The notes beneath the pieces were generated by a model. That model ran no database searches. It saw only the letters and a program-made list of their open reading frames with translations, and was not told the DNA's origin. DNA of 33,002 bases from an uncultured Lachnoanaerobaculum sp. (lineage in GTDB: Bacteria > Bacillota > Clostridia > Lachnospirales > Lachnospiraceae). The DNA is taken from NCBI RefSeq assembly GCF_938015485.1, contig NZ_CALLVU010000092.1, positions 1 through 33,002 of the forward strand, in the 5' to 3' direction. The translations under genes and the position numbers were made by a program. Positions 7,108 through 15,223 of this stretch are shown piece by piece (within the stretch, counting starts at the first letter, position 1; every line of letters starts with the position of its first letter).

Positions 7108-7617
7108 ATGACAGATAGATTTAGAGTGGGAGTCATTACAAGTTCTCACGGAATAAAGGGTGAGGCGAAGGTTTATCCTACATCCGATGACTCAAACAGA
7201 TTAAAAAAGATAAAGAAGGTATATGCAAATATCAAGGGTGTTGAGACCGTACTTGATATTGAAACTGTCAGATTCCAAAAGAATATGGCACTTGTAAAAT
7301 TCAAGCAGTTTGACAATCCTGAAGCAATACAGGCTTTAAGAAATGTAGACCTTTTTGTTGACAGAGAAAATGCCACACCGCTAAAAAAGAATGAAAACTA
7401 TATTGCGGATCTTATAGGGCTTGATGTGATAGATGAAAACAATACTCAGATAGGAAAGGTTACAGATGTTTTCCCTACAGGTGCAAACCATGTAATGGAA
7501 GTTGATACAGGTGAAAAGAAAGTGCTTTTCCCATATATCAGCCAATGTATACTGGATGTAAACCTTGACGAGGGAGAAATTAAAGTCCATGTTTTGGACG
7601 GACTTTTGGATTTATAG
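7108..7617 (+). CDS. rimM: Ribosome maturation factor RimM
   Basis: RimM binds ribosomal protein S19 and assists maturation of the 30S head. The protein is 169 aa, normal length. The N-terminal barrel begins DRFRVGVITSSHGIKGEAKVYPTSDD, given here as FRVGVITSSHGIKGEAKVYP, the classic RimM start. The C-terminal PRC-barrel has YIADLIGLDVIDE, GANHVMEVD and LFPYISQCILDVNLDEGEI. It starts at ATG 7108, 17 bases after the 60-aa gene, behind AAAGTGA, a weaker site than its neighbours have. The trmD start follows after two bases, so they are coupled. Its promoter is unclear: it may now depend on the ATPase cassette's transcript. Confidence 0.95.
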   Translation: MTDRFRVGVITSSHGIKGEAKVYPTSDDSNRLKKIKKVYANIKGVETVLDIETVRFQKNMALVKFKQFDNPEAIQALRNVDLFVDRENATPLKKNENYIADLIGLDVIDENNTQIGKVTDVFPTGANHVMEVDTGEKKVLFPYISQCILDVNLDEGEIKVHVLDGLLDL

Positions 7618-7619
7618 AT

Positions 7620-8369
7620 ATGAAGTTTTTTTGTTTAACATTATTTCCCGAAATGATAGAAATGTGTATGAACACAAGTATAGTAGGTAGAGCTATAAAA
7701 AATGATCTCTTATCCATGGAAGCTATAAATATTCGTGATTATACACTTGATAAACATAGAAGAGTGGATGATTATCCTTACGGCGGCGGTGCAGGTATGG
7801 TAATGCAGGCTGAACCTATACATAAAGCCTATGAAAGTATATGTGACAGGCTTGGTAAGAGAGTGAAGCTTATATATCTTTCACCGCAGGGCAAGGTGTT
7901 TGATCAAAATGATGCTAAAGAGCTTGCAAAGCTTGATGAAATAGTCTTTCTTTGCGGACATTATGAGGGTGTCGATGAAAGAGCACTGGAACTTACAAAT
8001 GCGCAGTGTTACTCCATAGGTGATTATGTGCTTACAGGAGGTGAGCTTCCTGCACTTGTGATGATGGACGCCATTGCAAGGATGGTGGACGGCGTGCTTA
8101 CCAATAATGAAAGTGCGGATTTTGAGTCGTTTGAAGACAATTTGCTTGAGTACCCGCAGTATACAAGACCTGTAGAATATGAAGGACTTAGGGTGCCTGA
8201 TATGCTTCTTTCAGGTCACCACAAGAATATAGAAGAGTGGCGCAGAAAAGAGTCTATAAAGAGGACTTATCTTAACAGACCGGATTTACTAAAGAATGCC
8301 GATCTTTCAAAAAAAGATTTGGAGTATCTGGATGAGTTAAAAAAGGAAGGCGGTGAATGTAATGATTAG
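7620..8369 (+). CDS. trmD: tRNA (guanine37-N1)-methyltransferase TrmD
   Basis: TrmD methylates G37 next to the anticodon of tRNAs reading CNN codons, using S-adenosylmethionine, and prevents +1 frameshifting. The 249-aa protein has the SPOUT trefoil-knot signature: FLCGHYEGVDERAL, YSIGDYVLTGGELPALV and the catalytic-region motif VDDYPYGGGAGMVM. The C-terminus has LLSGHHKNIEEWRR. It starts at ATG 7620 directly after rimM. Its last eight bases overlap the start of the DUF4317 gene. In many Firmicutes rplS follows trmD; it does not here. Confidence 0.97.
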   Translation: MKFFCLTLFPEMIEMCMNTSIVGRAIKNDLLSMEAINIRDYTLDKHRRVDDYPYGGGAGMVMQAEPIHKAYESICDRLGKRVKLIYLSPQGKVFDQNDAKELAKLDEIVFLCGHYEGVDERALELTNAQCYSIGDYVLTGGELPALVMMDAIARMVDGVLTNNESADFESFEDNLLEYPQYTRPVEYEGLRVPDMLLSGHHKNIEEWRRKESIKRTYLNRPDLLKNADLSKKDLEYLDELKKEGGECND

Positions 8370-9471
8370 AGAAGAGATAAATGAGATAAAAAAGCAGTTT
8401 AATAAGGATACAAATGTTATTACAAAGTATGCAGGATGCTATGTTGATGCTGAAAAAAATATAAAATTTATGACAAAGGATGCTTTTTACTCACTGCCTG
8501 AGGAAGACGCCTTCAAATATGAGGAGATTTTCAGAAAGACGCTCTCAGGTGCTGTCGGAAAATCTTTGCTGACTTTAGATTTTTCTATTGATGAGGAAGG
8601 TGCGGATACCCCGCATGCATTTCTTATGAAACTCAGAGAGAGCAGACTTGACGATGAGTTGATTTTGGATGAATTTTTCAGAAAAGTTATTGACGCATAT
8701 GAGTATGCCGAGAACTACTATATTATACTTGTAGATATGATGTATGACATACCGGGTAAGTCAAGTGATAAGCTTGCAATGGATGATGCTTCAAATGAAG
8801 TTTATCACGGTCTGCTTTGCAGTATCTGCCCTGTCACATTGTCAAAGCCGGCACTCAGCTACTTTGCAAATGAGGGTGTAATTGCAAACAGAATCAGAGA
8901 TTGGATTGTAGGTATGCCTATGCACGGATTTTTATTTCCGGCTTTTACGGACAGAACTACGGATATACATGCGGCACTTTACTTCAGCAAGAAAAATGAT
9001 GCTCTGAATGAGAGCTTTATAAATGAGATTATAGGTGTAAACCCTCCTATGTCGTCAGTAATGCAAAAAGAGACCTTTGAAGCAGTATTATATGATGTTT
9101 TAAGAGATGAACTTACAATGCCTGTGATGTCCGCTCTCAGTTCAAATATGCTTGATCTTATTGCCGAAAATTCACAAAATCCCGAACCGCTTGTACTTAC
9201 CAAAAACGATATGGTAAAACTCATATCAAAAAGCGGTGTCTCCGATGAGGCTGTAGAATCATATGAGAAAAGCGCGGATGCCGATATTGAGGTACTTGCC
9301 GACAATGTGGTCGATACAAAAAAGTTTGAGGTAAAGACTCCGGGTATCACCGTAAAGACGGATACGGATTCCATTGAGAAGCTTGAAACCAGAGTGATAG
9401 ACGGCAGAAAGTATTTGCTTGTACCTATTGAGGATGATGTGGAAGTAAACGGAATGCCTGTGAAAGCATAA
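8362..9471 (+). CDS. DUF4317 family protein
   Basis: A 369-aa protein of the DUF4317 family, common in Lachnospiraceae and related Clostridia and of unknown function. Typical segments are MIREEINEIKKQF at the start, ITKYAGCYVD, the IFRKTLSGAVGKSLL block, YDIPGKSSD, LCSICPVTLSKPALSYF and FLFPAFTDRTTDIH. I prefer ATG 8362 over an in-frame GTG at 8353: GGAAGGCGG lies about eight bases upstream and MIREEIN is the family start. It overlaps trmD by eight bases, so it is co-translated with it. The last 100 residues are variable and acidic. No signal peptide or membrane segment is visible. A GAAAAACGTTTTTC palindrome (9491-9504) after the gene may help end the transcript. Confidence 0.85.
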   Translation: MIREEINEIKKQFNKDTNVITKYAGCYVDAEKNIKFMTKDAFYSLPEEDAFKYEEIFRKTLSGAVGKSLLTLDFSIDEEGADTPHAFLMKLRESRLDDELILDEFFRKVIDAYEYAENYYIILVDMMYDIPGKSSDKLAMDDASNEVYHGLLCSICPVTLSKPALSYFANEGVIANRIRDWIVGMPMHGFLFPAFTDRTTDIHAALYFSKKNDALNESFINEIIGVNPPMSSVMQKETFEAVLYDVLRDELTMPVMSALSSNMLDLIAENSQNPEPLVLTKNDMVKLISKSGVSDEAVESYEKSADADIEVLADNVVDTKKFEVKTPGITVKTDTDSIEKLETRVIDGRKYLLVPIEDDVEVNGMPVKA

Positions 9472-9507
9472 ATTCACAAAATCAAGCTGTGAAAAACGTT
9501 TTTCATA

Positions 9508-9536
9508 TTGACTTTTTTTACAAAAAGTTTTAAGAT
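9508..9536 (+). promoter_or_regulatory. Candidate promoter for the ribU riboswitch transcript
   Basis: TTGACT (9508-9513) and TAAGAT (9531-9536) are 17 bases apart. The predicted start near 9543 lies about 14 bases before the first riboswitch stem, a sensible geometry. Confidence 0.55.
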
Positions 9537-9556
9537 TAAGTAAATAAAGTAATAAT

Positions 9557-9663
9557 TCTTCGGGGCGGGGTGAAATTCCCTACCGGCAGTATAGTCTGCG
9601 ACCTGCATAGCAGTTGATTTGGTGAGATTCCAAAACCGACAGTATAGTCTGGATGAGAGAAGA
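9557..9663 (+). promoter_or_regulatory. FMN riboswitch (RFN element)
   Basis: The conserved RFN core is present: CGGGGCGGGGTGAAATTCCC, TACCGGC, then GTCTGCGACC, TTGATTTGGTGAGATTCC, AAACCGACAGT and GTCTGGATGAGAGAAGA. The closing stem pairs 9557-9561 (TCTTC) with 9659-9663 (GAAGA). It senses flavin mononucleotide. With the terminator at 9688-9712 it should shut off ribU when FMN is plentiful. Confidence 0.97.
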
Positions 9664-9687
9664 GTGTTTTCAAGATTCGTTTAATCG

Positions 9688-9715
9688 CCCCCTATTCTTA
9701 GGGGGTTTTTATTTT
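9688..9715 (+). terminator. Riboswitch-controlled terminator
   Basis: CCCCCT (9688-9693) pairs with AGGGGG (9700-9705) across a six-base loop, followed by TTTTTATTTT. It lies between the FMN aptamer and ribU and is the likely off switch. Confidence 0.85.
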
Positions 9716-9754
9716 GGAAAACACACTCCGAAGCATATGCTATGGAGGTAGTTT

Positions 9755-10498
9755 ATGTTAACAGCAGTAGTTGATAATTTGGTTTTTGTGGCGGAATTCC
9801 TTGGAATTGTATTTGCCACATTTGTAGTCGCATTTGTCTTTGAAAAGATAGCAAATAAAAGGTCGGGGTATGACGGGCCTGTTATTACCACTCAAAAGAT
9901 TGCCATGATCGGTCTTTTCGGTGCAATAAGTACAATACTTATGATGTTTGAAATTCCTCTTCCTTTTGCACCTACATTTTATAAGCTTGACTTTTCAGAG
10001 TTGCCTATAATGATAGTTACCTTTGCTTTCGGTCCTGTAGCAGGTGTGCTTACAGAGTTTATAAAGATTTTACTTAAGGTGATGTTTAAGTCTACATCTA
10101 CGGCATTTGTAGGTGAGCTTGCAAACTTCTGTGTAGGTGCTTCACTCATTCTTCCTGCAAGTATTATCTATATCTTTAATAAGACCCGAAAAGGCGCTTT
10201 GATAGGCAGTATCACAGGTACAGTTATAATGACCGTATTCGGTTCGGTGTTTAATGCAGTTTATCTTTTACCTAAGTTTGCACAGCTTTTCGGAATGGAT
10301 TTAAATGCTATTATAGGTATGGGAAGTGCTATAAATCCTGCAGTAAGTAATATCCAAACATTTGCACTTATGATTGTGGCACCTGTAAATTTATTGAAAG
10401 GTACTTTGATATCAACACTTACTATAGTTTTGTACAAGAAGTTTTCACCTGTATTAAAGCAAGGCAAAGCTTTCAGGGAAGTGAATATGGCAAAATAA
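9755..10498 (+). CDS. ribU: Riboflavin ECF transporter S component RibU
   Basis: RibU is the membrane substrate-binding subunit that captures riboflavin and works with the shared ECF module (EcfT, EcfA, EcfA'). The 247-aa protein has about six or seven hydrophobic segments. It carries the FYKLDFSELPIMIVTFAFGP region typical of RibU and other S components, and GELANFCVGASLILPA. An extra hydrophobic N-terminal helix (residues about 8-29) precedes the core. The gene starts at ATG 9755 behind GGAGGT. The FMN riboswitch upstream confirms the substrate. The ECF energising genes are not in this window. Confidence 0.94.
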   Translation: MLTAVVDNLVFVAEFLGIVFATFVVAFVFEKIANKRSGYDGPVITTQKIAMIGLFGAISTILMMFEIPLPFAPTFYKLDFSELPIMIVTFAFGPVAGVLTEFIKILLKVMFKSTSTAFVGELANFCVGASLILPASIIYIFNKTRKGALIGSITGTVIMTVFGSVFNAVYLLPKFAQLFGMDLNAIIGMGSAINPAVSNIQTFALMIVAPVNLLKGTLISTLTIVLYKKFSPVLKQGKAFREVNMAK

Positions 10499-10522
10499 TA
10501 TTTTATAGCTTTAGGGGGATAT

Positions 10523-10654
10523 ATGTTTAAGAACAGTAAATCATCACAGGCTTTCGGCAAGGCTTTACACACTTTCGGTATGGTTTTACTTATAATAACA
10601 GCATTACCGATTTATGTTTTACTTGAGCTTTGTAAGATGCAAAAAAGAAGATAA
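10523..10654 (+). CDS. 43-aa single-pass membrane mini-protein
   Basis: A small frame starting at ATG 10523 behind AGGGGG, 24 bases after ribU and ending just before a terminator. It encodes a polar basic N-terminus (MFKNSKSSQAFGKALHTF), one hydrophobic helix (about residues 19-35: GMVLLIITALPIYVLLE) and a basic tail (CKMQKRR). Good ribosome binding site, stop and terminator placement support a real gene. It shares the ribU riboswitch transcript. I do not recognise it; it could assist RibU or another membrane protein. Confidence 0.55.
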   Translation: MFKNSKSSQAFGKALHTFGMVLLIITALPIYVLLELCKMQKRR

Positions 10655-10669
10655 TATCTGAAATAATTA

Positions 10670-10697
10670 AGACCGGCATATTTTTGCCGGTTTTTTA
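10670..10697 (+). terminator. Intrinsic terminator of the ribU unit
   Basis: ACCGGCA (10672-10678) pairs with TGCCGGT (10685-10691) across a six-base loop, and six T follow. It separates the ribU unit from the rel promoter. Confidence 0.88.
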
Positions 10698-10708
10698 TTT
10701 TGGTCTTA

Positions 10709-10737
10709 TTGCTTTTTTTAAATTATATTCGTATAAT
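10709..10737 (+). promoter_or_regulatory. Promoter of the rel operon
   Basis: TTGCTT (10709-10714) and a perfect TATAAT (10732-10737) are 17 bases apart. The predicted start is near 10744, leaving a leader of about 50 bases before ATG 10796. It lies directly behind the previous terminator. Confidence 0.7.
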
Positions 10738-10795
10738 GGAATCTTAGACAAATATACAACAAATTGCAATATTTAGCCTAAGAGTAAGGAGTTTG

Positions 10796-12274
10796 ATGAA
10801 AGAGGACAATTTTAATTTTCTGAATGAAGATATAGAGACTCAGATTGATAAGCCTGCTGATTTTACATCACCGGAAAGCTTACACAAAAAGCTTATTGAA
10901 ATCATATTGCATTATCATCCGTCAGATGATATCTCTATGATAACTAAAGCTTATGAACTTGCAAAAAAAGCACATAACGATCAAAAGAGAAAGTCAGGTG
11001 AACCGTATATAATTCACCCTATTTGTGTTGCGATAATCCTTGCCGAGCTTGAGCTTGACAAAGAGACTATAGCTGCAGGACTTTTGCACGATGTAATAGA
11101 GGACACCGTCATAACATATGATGAACTTGCAGATATGTTCGGTGTAGATGTTGCCAATTTGGTGGACGGTGTTACAAAGCTGACACAGCTCTCACTTAAG
11201 AATGACAAGATTGAGATGCAGGCTGAAAATCTTAGAAAGATGTTCCTTGCTATGGCAAAGGATATCAGAGTCATACTTATAAAGTTGGCGGACAGACTCC
11301 ACAATATGCGTACGCTTCAATATATGAAGCCTGAAAAGCAAAAAGAAAAGGCAAGGGAGACTATGGATATATATTCTCCTATTGCACAAAGGCTGGGTAT
11401 TTCAAAGATAAAGGTGGAGCTTGACGACCTTTCATTAAAATATTTGCATCCTGATGTATATTATGATTTATCGGAAAAGTTGGCTTTCAGAAAAGAACAA
11501 AGGCAGCAATTTGTTGATGAGATAATAAAGAAGTTTTCACAACATTTATCTGAAACAGGAATGAAATTTACAATCAACGGCAGAGTAAAGCACCTCTTTT
11601 CAATATATAAAAAGATGGTGAATCAAAATAAGACTCTTGATCAGATCTATGATGTATTTGCCATCAGGATTATTGTAGACAGTGTTACGGACTGCTACCT
11701 TGCGCTGGGTACGGCACATGAGATATATAAGCCTATCCCCGGCAGGTTTAAAGACTATATTGCCATGCCTAAGCCGAATATGTATCAGTCACTTCATACG
11801 ACTTTGATATCGGATACAGGTCAGCCTTTTGAGGTGCAGATAAGAACTGTAGAGATGCATAAGACTGCGGAGTTCGGTATTGCGGCACATTGGAAGTATA
11901 AAGAGAGCGGAAGCGGCTCTGTAGCCAAGGGAGCTGAAGATGCCAAGATGAATTGGCTCAGACAAATCCTTGAATGGCAAAGAGATATGTCTGATAATGC
12001 CGAATTTTTAAAGGTAATAAAGAGCGACCTTGATCTTTTCTCAGACAATGTATACTGCTTTACTCCCGACGGAGATGTGAAAAATCTTCCTGCAGGTTCA
12101 AACCCTATAGATTTTGCGTATTCCATACATTCAGCTGTAGGAAACAAGATGGTGGGTGCCAGAGTAAACGGCAGACTTGTAAATAATGGTATAGTTGCAA
12201 CAGCTTCCAATGCGACAGTTGATGTTATAGCACAGCTTCCTGCAGAGGATGTTGATCAGCTTGATTACCAGTAG
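10796..12274 (+). CDS. rel: Bifunctional (p)ppGpp synthetase/hydrolase Rel, N-terminal part, ends in the TGS domain
   Basis: This 492-aa frame holds the HD hydrolase domain (HD pair near residues 98-99 in GLLHDVIEDT) and the synthetase domain (GRVKHLFSIYKKM, YDVFAIRIIV, then RFKDYIAMPKPNMYQSLHT). The RFKD motif is the type found in two-way Rel enzymes. The TGS domain starts well (VYCFTPDGDVKNLPAGS, DFAYSIHSAVGNKMVGARVNG). The last 25 or so residues before the stop at 12272 then depart from the family pattern. The expected continuation, VEIITSQNSKGPSRDW, is encoded in another frame starting at 12271. The gene is therefore broken relative to a normal Rel of about 740-760 aa. The enzymatic half could still be made. 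ATG 10796 lies behind AAGGAG. Confidence 0.88.
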   Translation: MKEDNFNFLNEDIETQIDKPADFTSPESLHKKLIEIILHYHPSDDISMITKAYELAKKAHNDQKRKSGEPYIIHPICVAIILAELELDKETIAAGLLHDVIEDTVITYDELADMFGVDVANLVDGVTKLTQLSLKNDKIEMQAENLRKMFLAMAKDIRVILIKLADRLHNMRTLQYMKPEKQKEKARETMDIYSPIAQRLGISKIKVELDDLSLKYLHPDVYYDLSEKLAFRKEQRQQFVDEIIKKFSQHLSETGMKFTINGRVKHLFSIYKKMVNQNKTLDQIYDVFAIRIIVDSVTDCYLALGTAHEIYKPIPGRFKDYIAMPKPNMYQSLHTTLISDTGQPFEVQIRTVEMHKTAEFGIAAHWKYKESGSGSVAKGAEDAKMNWLRQILEWQRDMSDNAEFLKVIKSDLDLFSDNVYCFTPDGDVKNLPAGSNPIDFAYSIHSAVGNKMVGARVNGRLVNNGIVATASNATVDVIAQLPAEDVDQLDYQ

Positions 12275-12411
12275 AGATAATCACTTCACAAAACTCAAAA
12301 GGCCCTAGCAGAGACTGGCTAAATATCGTAAAGTCAAATCAGGCCAGATCAAAGATACAGCAGTGGTTTAAAAATGAATTAAAAGAGGACAATATCCTTC
12401 GCGGAAAGGAT

Positions 12412-13140
12412 ATGCTTGAAAGATACTGTAAGGCAAAAGGTATCAACTGGGCTGAGATAAACAAACCTCAATTCCAGGAAAAGGTAATGAAGCGATATGC
12501 TATCAAGGACTGGGATTCTATTTTAGCTTCTTTGGGTCATGGAGGACTTAAAGAAGGTCAAATCATCAACAAGATGGTGGAAGAGAGAAACAGAATCGCA
12601 AAGAAGGAATTCAACGACAGTGCAATACTTGAGAGCATAGGTGACGGCAGTGACAAGGAAGCTATTGTAAAGAACTCCAAGTCCGGTATTACCGTAAAAG
12701 GTATTGACGACCTTGCGGTAAGATTTTCAAAATGCTGTAATCCTGTACCGGGAGACGAGATAGTAGGATTTATCACAAGAGGCAGGGGTATATCCATCCA
12801 CAGAACAGATTGTATAAATATTATGAATCTGCCTTCAGATGACCGAATCAGAATTATACCTGCCGAGTGGCAGGAGTTTGAGGATTCAAAGCTTGCCGAA
12901 AAGTATCAAACAGAACTTCAAATTTTTGCACACAATCGTACAGGACTCTTTATGGATATAACAAAAATTTATAGCGAAAATGATATTTCAATTACATCTA
13001 TAAATGTTCGTACAAATAAAAACGATATTTCAACTATAAATCTTGTTTTTGATATAAAGGGAAGAGAGGAACTCAACTCACTTATAGGAAAGCTTCGACA
13101 GGTGAGCGGAGTAATAGATATTGAAAGGACTGCAGGTTAA
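12412..13140 (+). CDS. rel: Rel, C-terminal regulatory part (frame-shifted from the N-terminal part)
   Basis: A 242-aa frame carrying the rest of Rel: the end of the helical domain (MLERYCKAKGINWAEI, DWDSILASLGHGGLKEGQ), the zinc-finger-like region (RFSKCCNPVPGDEIVGF, GRGISIHRTDC) and the C-terminal ACT domain (HNRTGLFMDITKIYSENDISI). The same frame is open from 12265 and reads VEIITSQNSKGP then RDWLNIVKSNQARSKIQQWF before the first ATG, so this is not a separate gene by origin. GGAAAGG a few bases before ATG 12412 could allow some independent translation, but that may be chance. Its stop overlaps the next gene by one base. Confidence 0.82.
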   Translation: MLERYCKAKGINWAEINKPQFQEKVMKRYAIKDWDSILASLGHGGLKEGQIINKMVEERNRIAKKEFNDSAILESIGDGSDKEAIVKNSKSGITVKGIDDLAVRFSKCCNPVPGDEIVGFITRGRGISIHRTDCINIMNLPSDDRIRIIPAEWQEFEDSKLAEKYQTELQIFAHNRTGLFMDITKIYSENDISITSINVRTNKNDISTINLVFDIKGREELNSLIGKLRQVSGVIDIERTAG

Positions 13141-13802
13141 TGAATAAAATCGGAGTATATGTACTGACACTCGGTCCGGTACAGACCAATGTATATATAG
13201 CATATAATAAGGAAAGCCTGGAATGTTTTATAGTGGATCCGTCCGCACAGGCAGGGGATATTATAGCTACAATAAAAGAACATAAGTTAAAACCGGTTGC
13301 GATTTTGCTGACACATGGTCACTTTGACCACATAATGGCGGTAAACGAATTGGTAAAAGAATATAATATTAAGGTTTATATTTCAAAATTTGACGATGAG
13401 ATGCTTTATGACAGCCGCAAATCAGGAGGAAGCTCCTTTATCGGAAGCGGATATGTTACAAAGGCGGATGTACTCTTAAATGACGGTGATGTATTACATC
13501 TGCTTGATAAGGATATAGTATTTATAGCAACTCCGGGACATACAAAGGGATCGGGTTGCTACTATATTGCAGATGAAAAGCTGTTATTTTCAGGAGATAC
13601 AGTCTTTAGAGAAGACTGCGGAAGAACAGATCTTTACGGCGGTGACAATCCGTCCATTATAAAGTCGATATATGAAAAGGTGCTGACTTTGCCTGATGAT
13701 GTAAATATACTGCCGGGACATATGGATATGACTACAGTAGCACATGAAAAAAAGTACAATCCCGTAGCAATATATGTAAAAAAGCATGGTATTGACAGAT
13801 GA
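13140..13802 (+). CDS. MBL-fold hydrolase, glyoxalase II-like
   Basis: A 220-aa metallo-beta-lactamase-fold protein. It has the metal-binding THGHFDH motif (His59, His61, Asp63, His64), a second site near ATPGHTKGS and SGDTVFREDCGRTD, and a late LPGHMDMT histidine. Such proteins downstream of rel in Firmicutes are annotated as hydroxyacylglutathione-hydrolase-like; the true substrate is unknown. The ATG overlaps the rel stop by one base (TAATG) and its end overlaps hemZ by four, so it is translated as part of the operon. Confidence 0.9.
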   Translation: MNKIGVYVLTLGPVQTNVYIAYNKESLECFIVDPSAQAGDIIATIKEHKLKPVAILLTHGHFDHIMAVNELVKEYNIKVYISKFDDEMLYDSRKSGGSSFIGSGYVTKADVLLNDGDVLHLLDKDIVFIATPGHTKGSGCYYIADEKLLFSGDTVFREDCGRTDLYGGDNPSIIKSIYEKVLTLPDDVNILPGHMDMTTVAHEKKYNPVAIYVKKHGIDR

Positions 13803-15223
13803 TTTCACTGCTTTTAGAGGATATGACCTTTGAACAGGATATAAGAGAGCTTTTAATGGCATTTTATCCCGGTGAAAAGTATATTTATACAGACGATACG
13901 GCATTGTTAAGGCTTCACTTACATAAGAAAGAGCATGAGTATCATATAAGTATAAATACGGAAAGTGAGGCCATAGAGTTTTGTTCAAAGATAAAAGATA
14001 CCAAATTCGATACAAAAAATGAGTTGAAAAGAAATATCTATATCAATCTTTTAAAACTTGGAAACAAAGAGTTGCCTTGGGGTACACTTACAGGTATAAG
14101 ACCTACCAAGATAGTGATGGATTTGCTTGAAAAAAATATGCCTCTTGAAGAAATAAAAAGACATCTCAAAGAGGTGTATCTGGTAGGCGATAAGAGAATG
14201 AATCTTTGCATAGATACGGCTTTTAAAGAGTTCAATATTCTAAAAAAGATTGATTACAAAGACGGCTACAGCCTGTACATAGGTATACCGTTTTGTCCTA
14301 CAAGATGCCTTTATTGTTCTTTTACTTCCTATTCTATTGCACAGTGGAAAAAAGATACTGATACTTATGTGGATGTGCTTTGTAAGGAGCTTGTTGCCGT
14401 ATCAAAGATGTATAAGGGCAAGAAACTCCAAACAATATATATGGGAGGCGGAACACCTACCTCACTTGAAGGTTATCAGCTGACCAAAATTTTAGATATT
14501 GTAAAGAAAAACTTTGATTTTTCAAATCTTTTAGAGTTGACCGTAGAGGCCGGAAGACCTGACAGCATAACAAAAGAAAAGCTGCTTGCACTCAGAGATA
14601 TGGGAGTAAACCGTATCTCTATAAATCCGCAGACTATGCAGCAAAAGACTTTGGATTTGATAGGCCGAAAGCACACTGTAGAGGATATCTGCAACAGTTT
14701 TAAACTGGCAAGAGAAGTGGGCTTTACAAATATAAATATGGACTTTATTATCGGACTTAACGGTGAGACATTGTCTGATATAAAAGACAGCTTTGCAAAG
14801 GTAAAACTCTTTTCGCCCGAGTCGATTACCATACATTCATTGGCGCTCAAAAGAGCCGCCAGATTAAACACCGAAAACAAAAGAGAAATCATGGACAATG
14901 ACTTGATGCTTTCTATGATTGATGTGGCAACAGATACCTGCAATGAGCTGGGGTTAAAGCCTTACTATTTGTATCGTCAAAAAAACATGGCGGGAAACCT
15001 TGAAAATATAGGTTTTTCAAAGTCCGGGAAAGAATGTCTTTACAATATATTGATTATGGAAGAAAAACAGACTATCATAGCTTGTGGCGCGGGTACTTCA
15101 AGCAAGATTGTTTTTGGAGACGGCAGAATCGAGCGAATTGAAAATGTAAAGGACCCGAAATTATATATTGAAAGACTTGATGAAATGATAGAAAGAAAGG
15201 AAAATATGCATGGCATTGATTAA
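13799..15223 (+). CDS. hemZ: Coproporphyrinogen dehydrogenase-like radical SAM protein HemZ
   Basis: A 474-aa radical SAM enzyme. The cluster-binding motif is C-x3-C-x2-C (Cys166, Cys170, Cys173 in PFCPTRCLYCSFTSY). It is followed by MGGGTPTSL, TVEAGRPDSI and RISINPQTM, all typical of the HemN/HemZ group. The N-terminal extension of about 150 residues before the cluster is characteristic of HemZ. The family oxidises coproporphyrinogen III without oxygen, but no other heme genes are seen here, so the physiological role is open. It overlaps the preceding gene by four bases and hisS by 14. Confidence 0.92.
   Translation: MISLLLEDMTFEQDIRELLMAFYPGEKYIYTDDTALLRLHLHKKEHEYHISINTESEAIEFCSKIKDTKFDTKNELKRNIYINLLKLGNKELPWGTLTGIRPTKIVMDLLEKNMPLEEIKRHLKEVYLVGDKRMNLCIDTAFKEFNILKKIDYKDGYSLYIGIPFCPTRCLYCSFTSYSIAQWKKDTDTYVDVLCKELVAVSKMYKGKKLQTIYMGGGTPTSLEGYQLTKILDIVKKNFDFSNLLELTVEAGRPDSITKEKLLALRDMGVNRISINPQTMQQKTLDLIGRKHTVEDICNSFKLAREVGFTNINMDFIIGLNGETLSDIKDSFAKVKLFSPESITIHSLALKRAARLNTENKREIMDNDLMLSMIDVATDTCNELGLKPYYLYRQKNMAGNLENIGFSKSGKECLYNILIMEEKQTIIACGAGTSSKIVFGDGRIERIENVKDPKLYIERLDEMIERKENMHGID

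Noticed and set aside
14476..14943. 155-aa minus-strand frame inside hemZ
   Set aside because: It is a shadow of a clear radical SAM gene, with no binding site or family resemblance. The same applies to the other minus-strand frames across the window.
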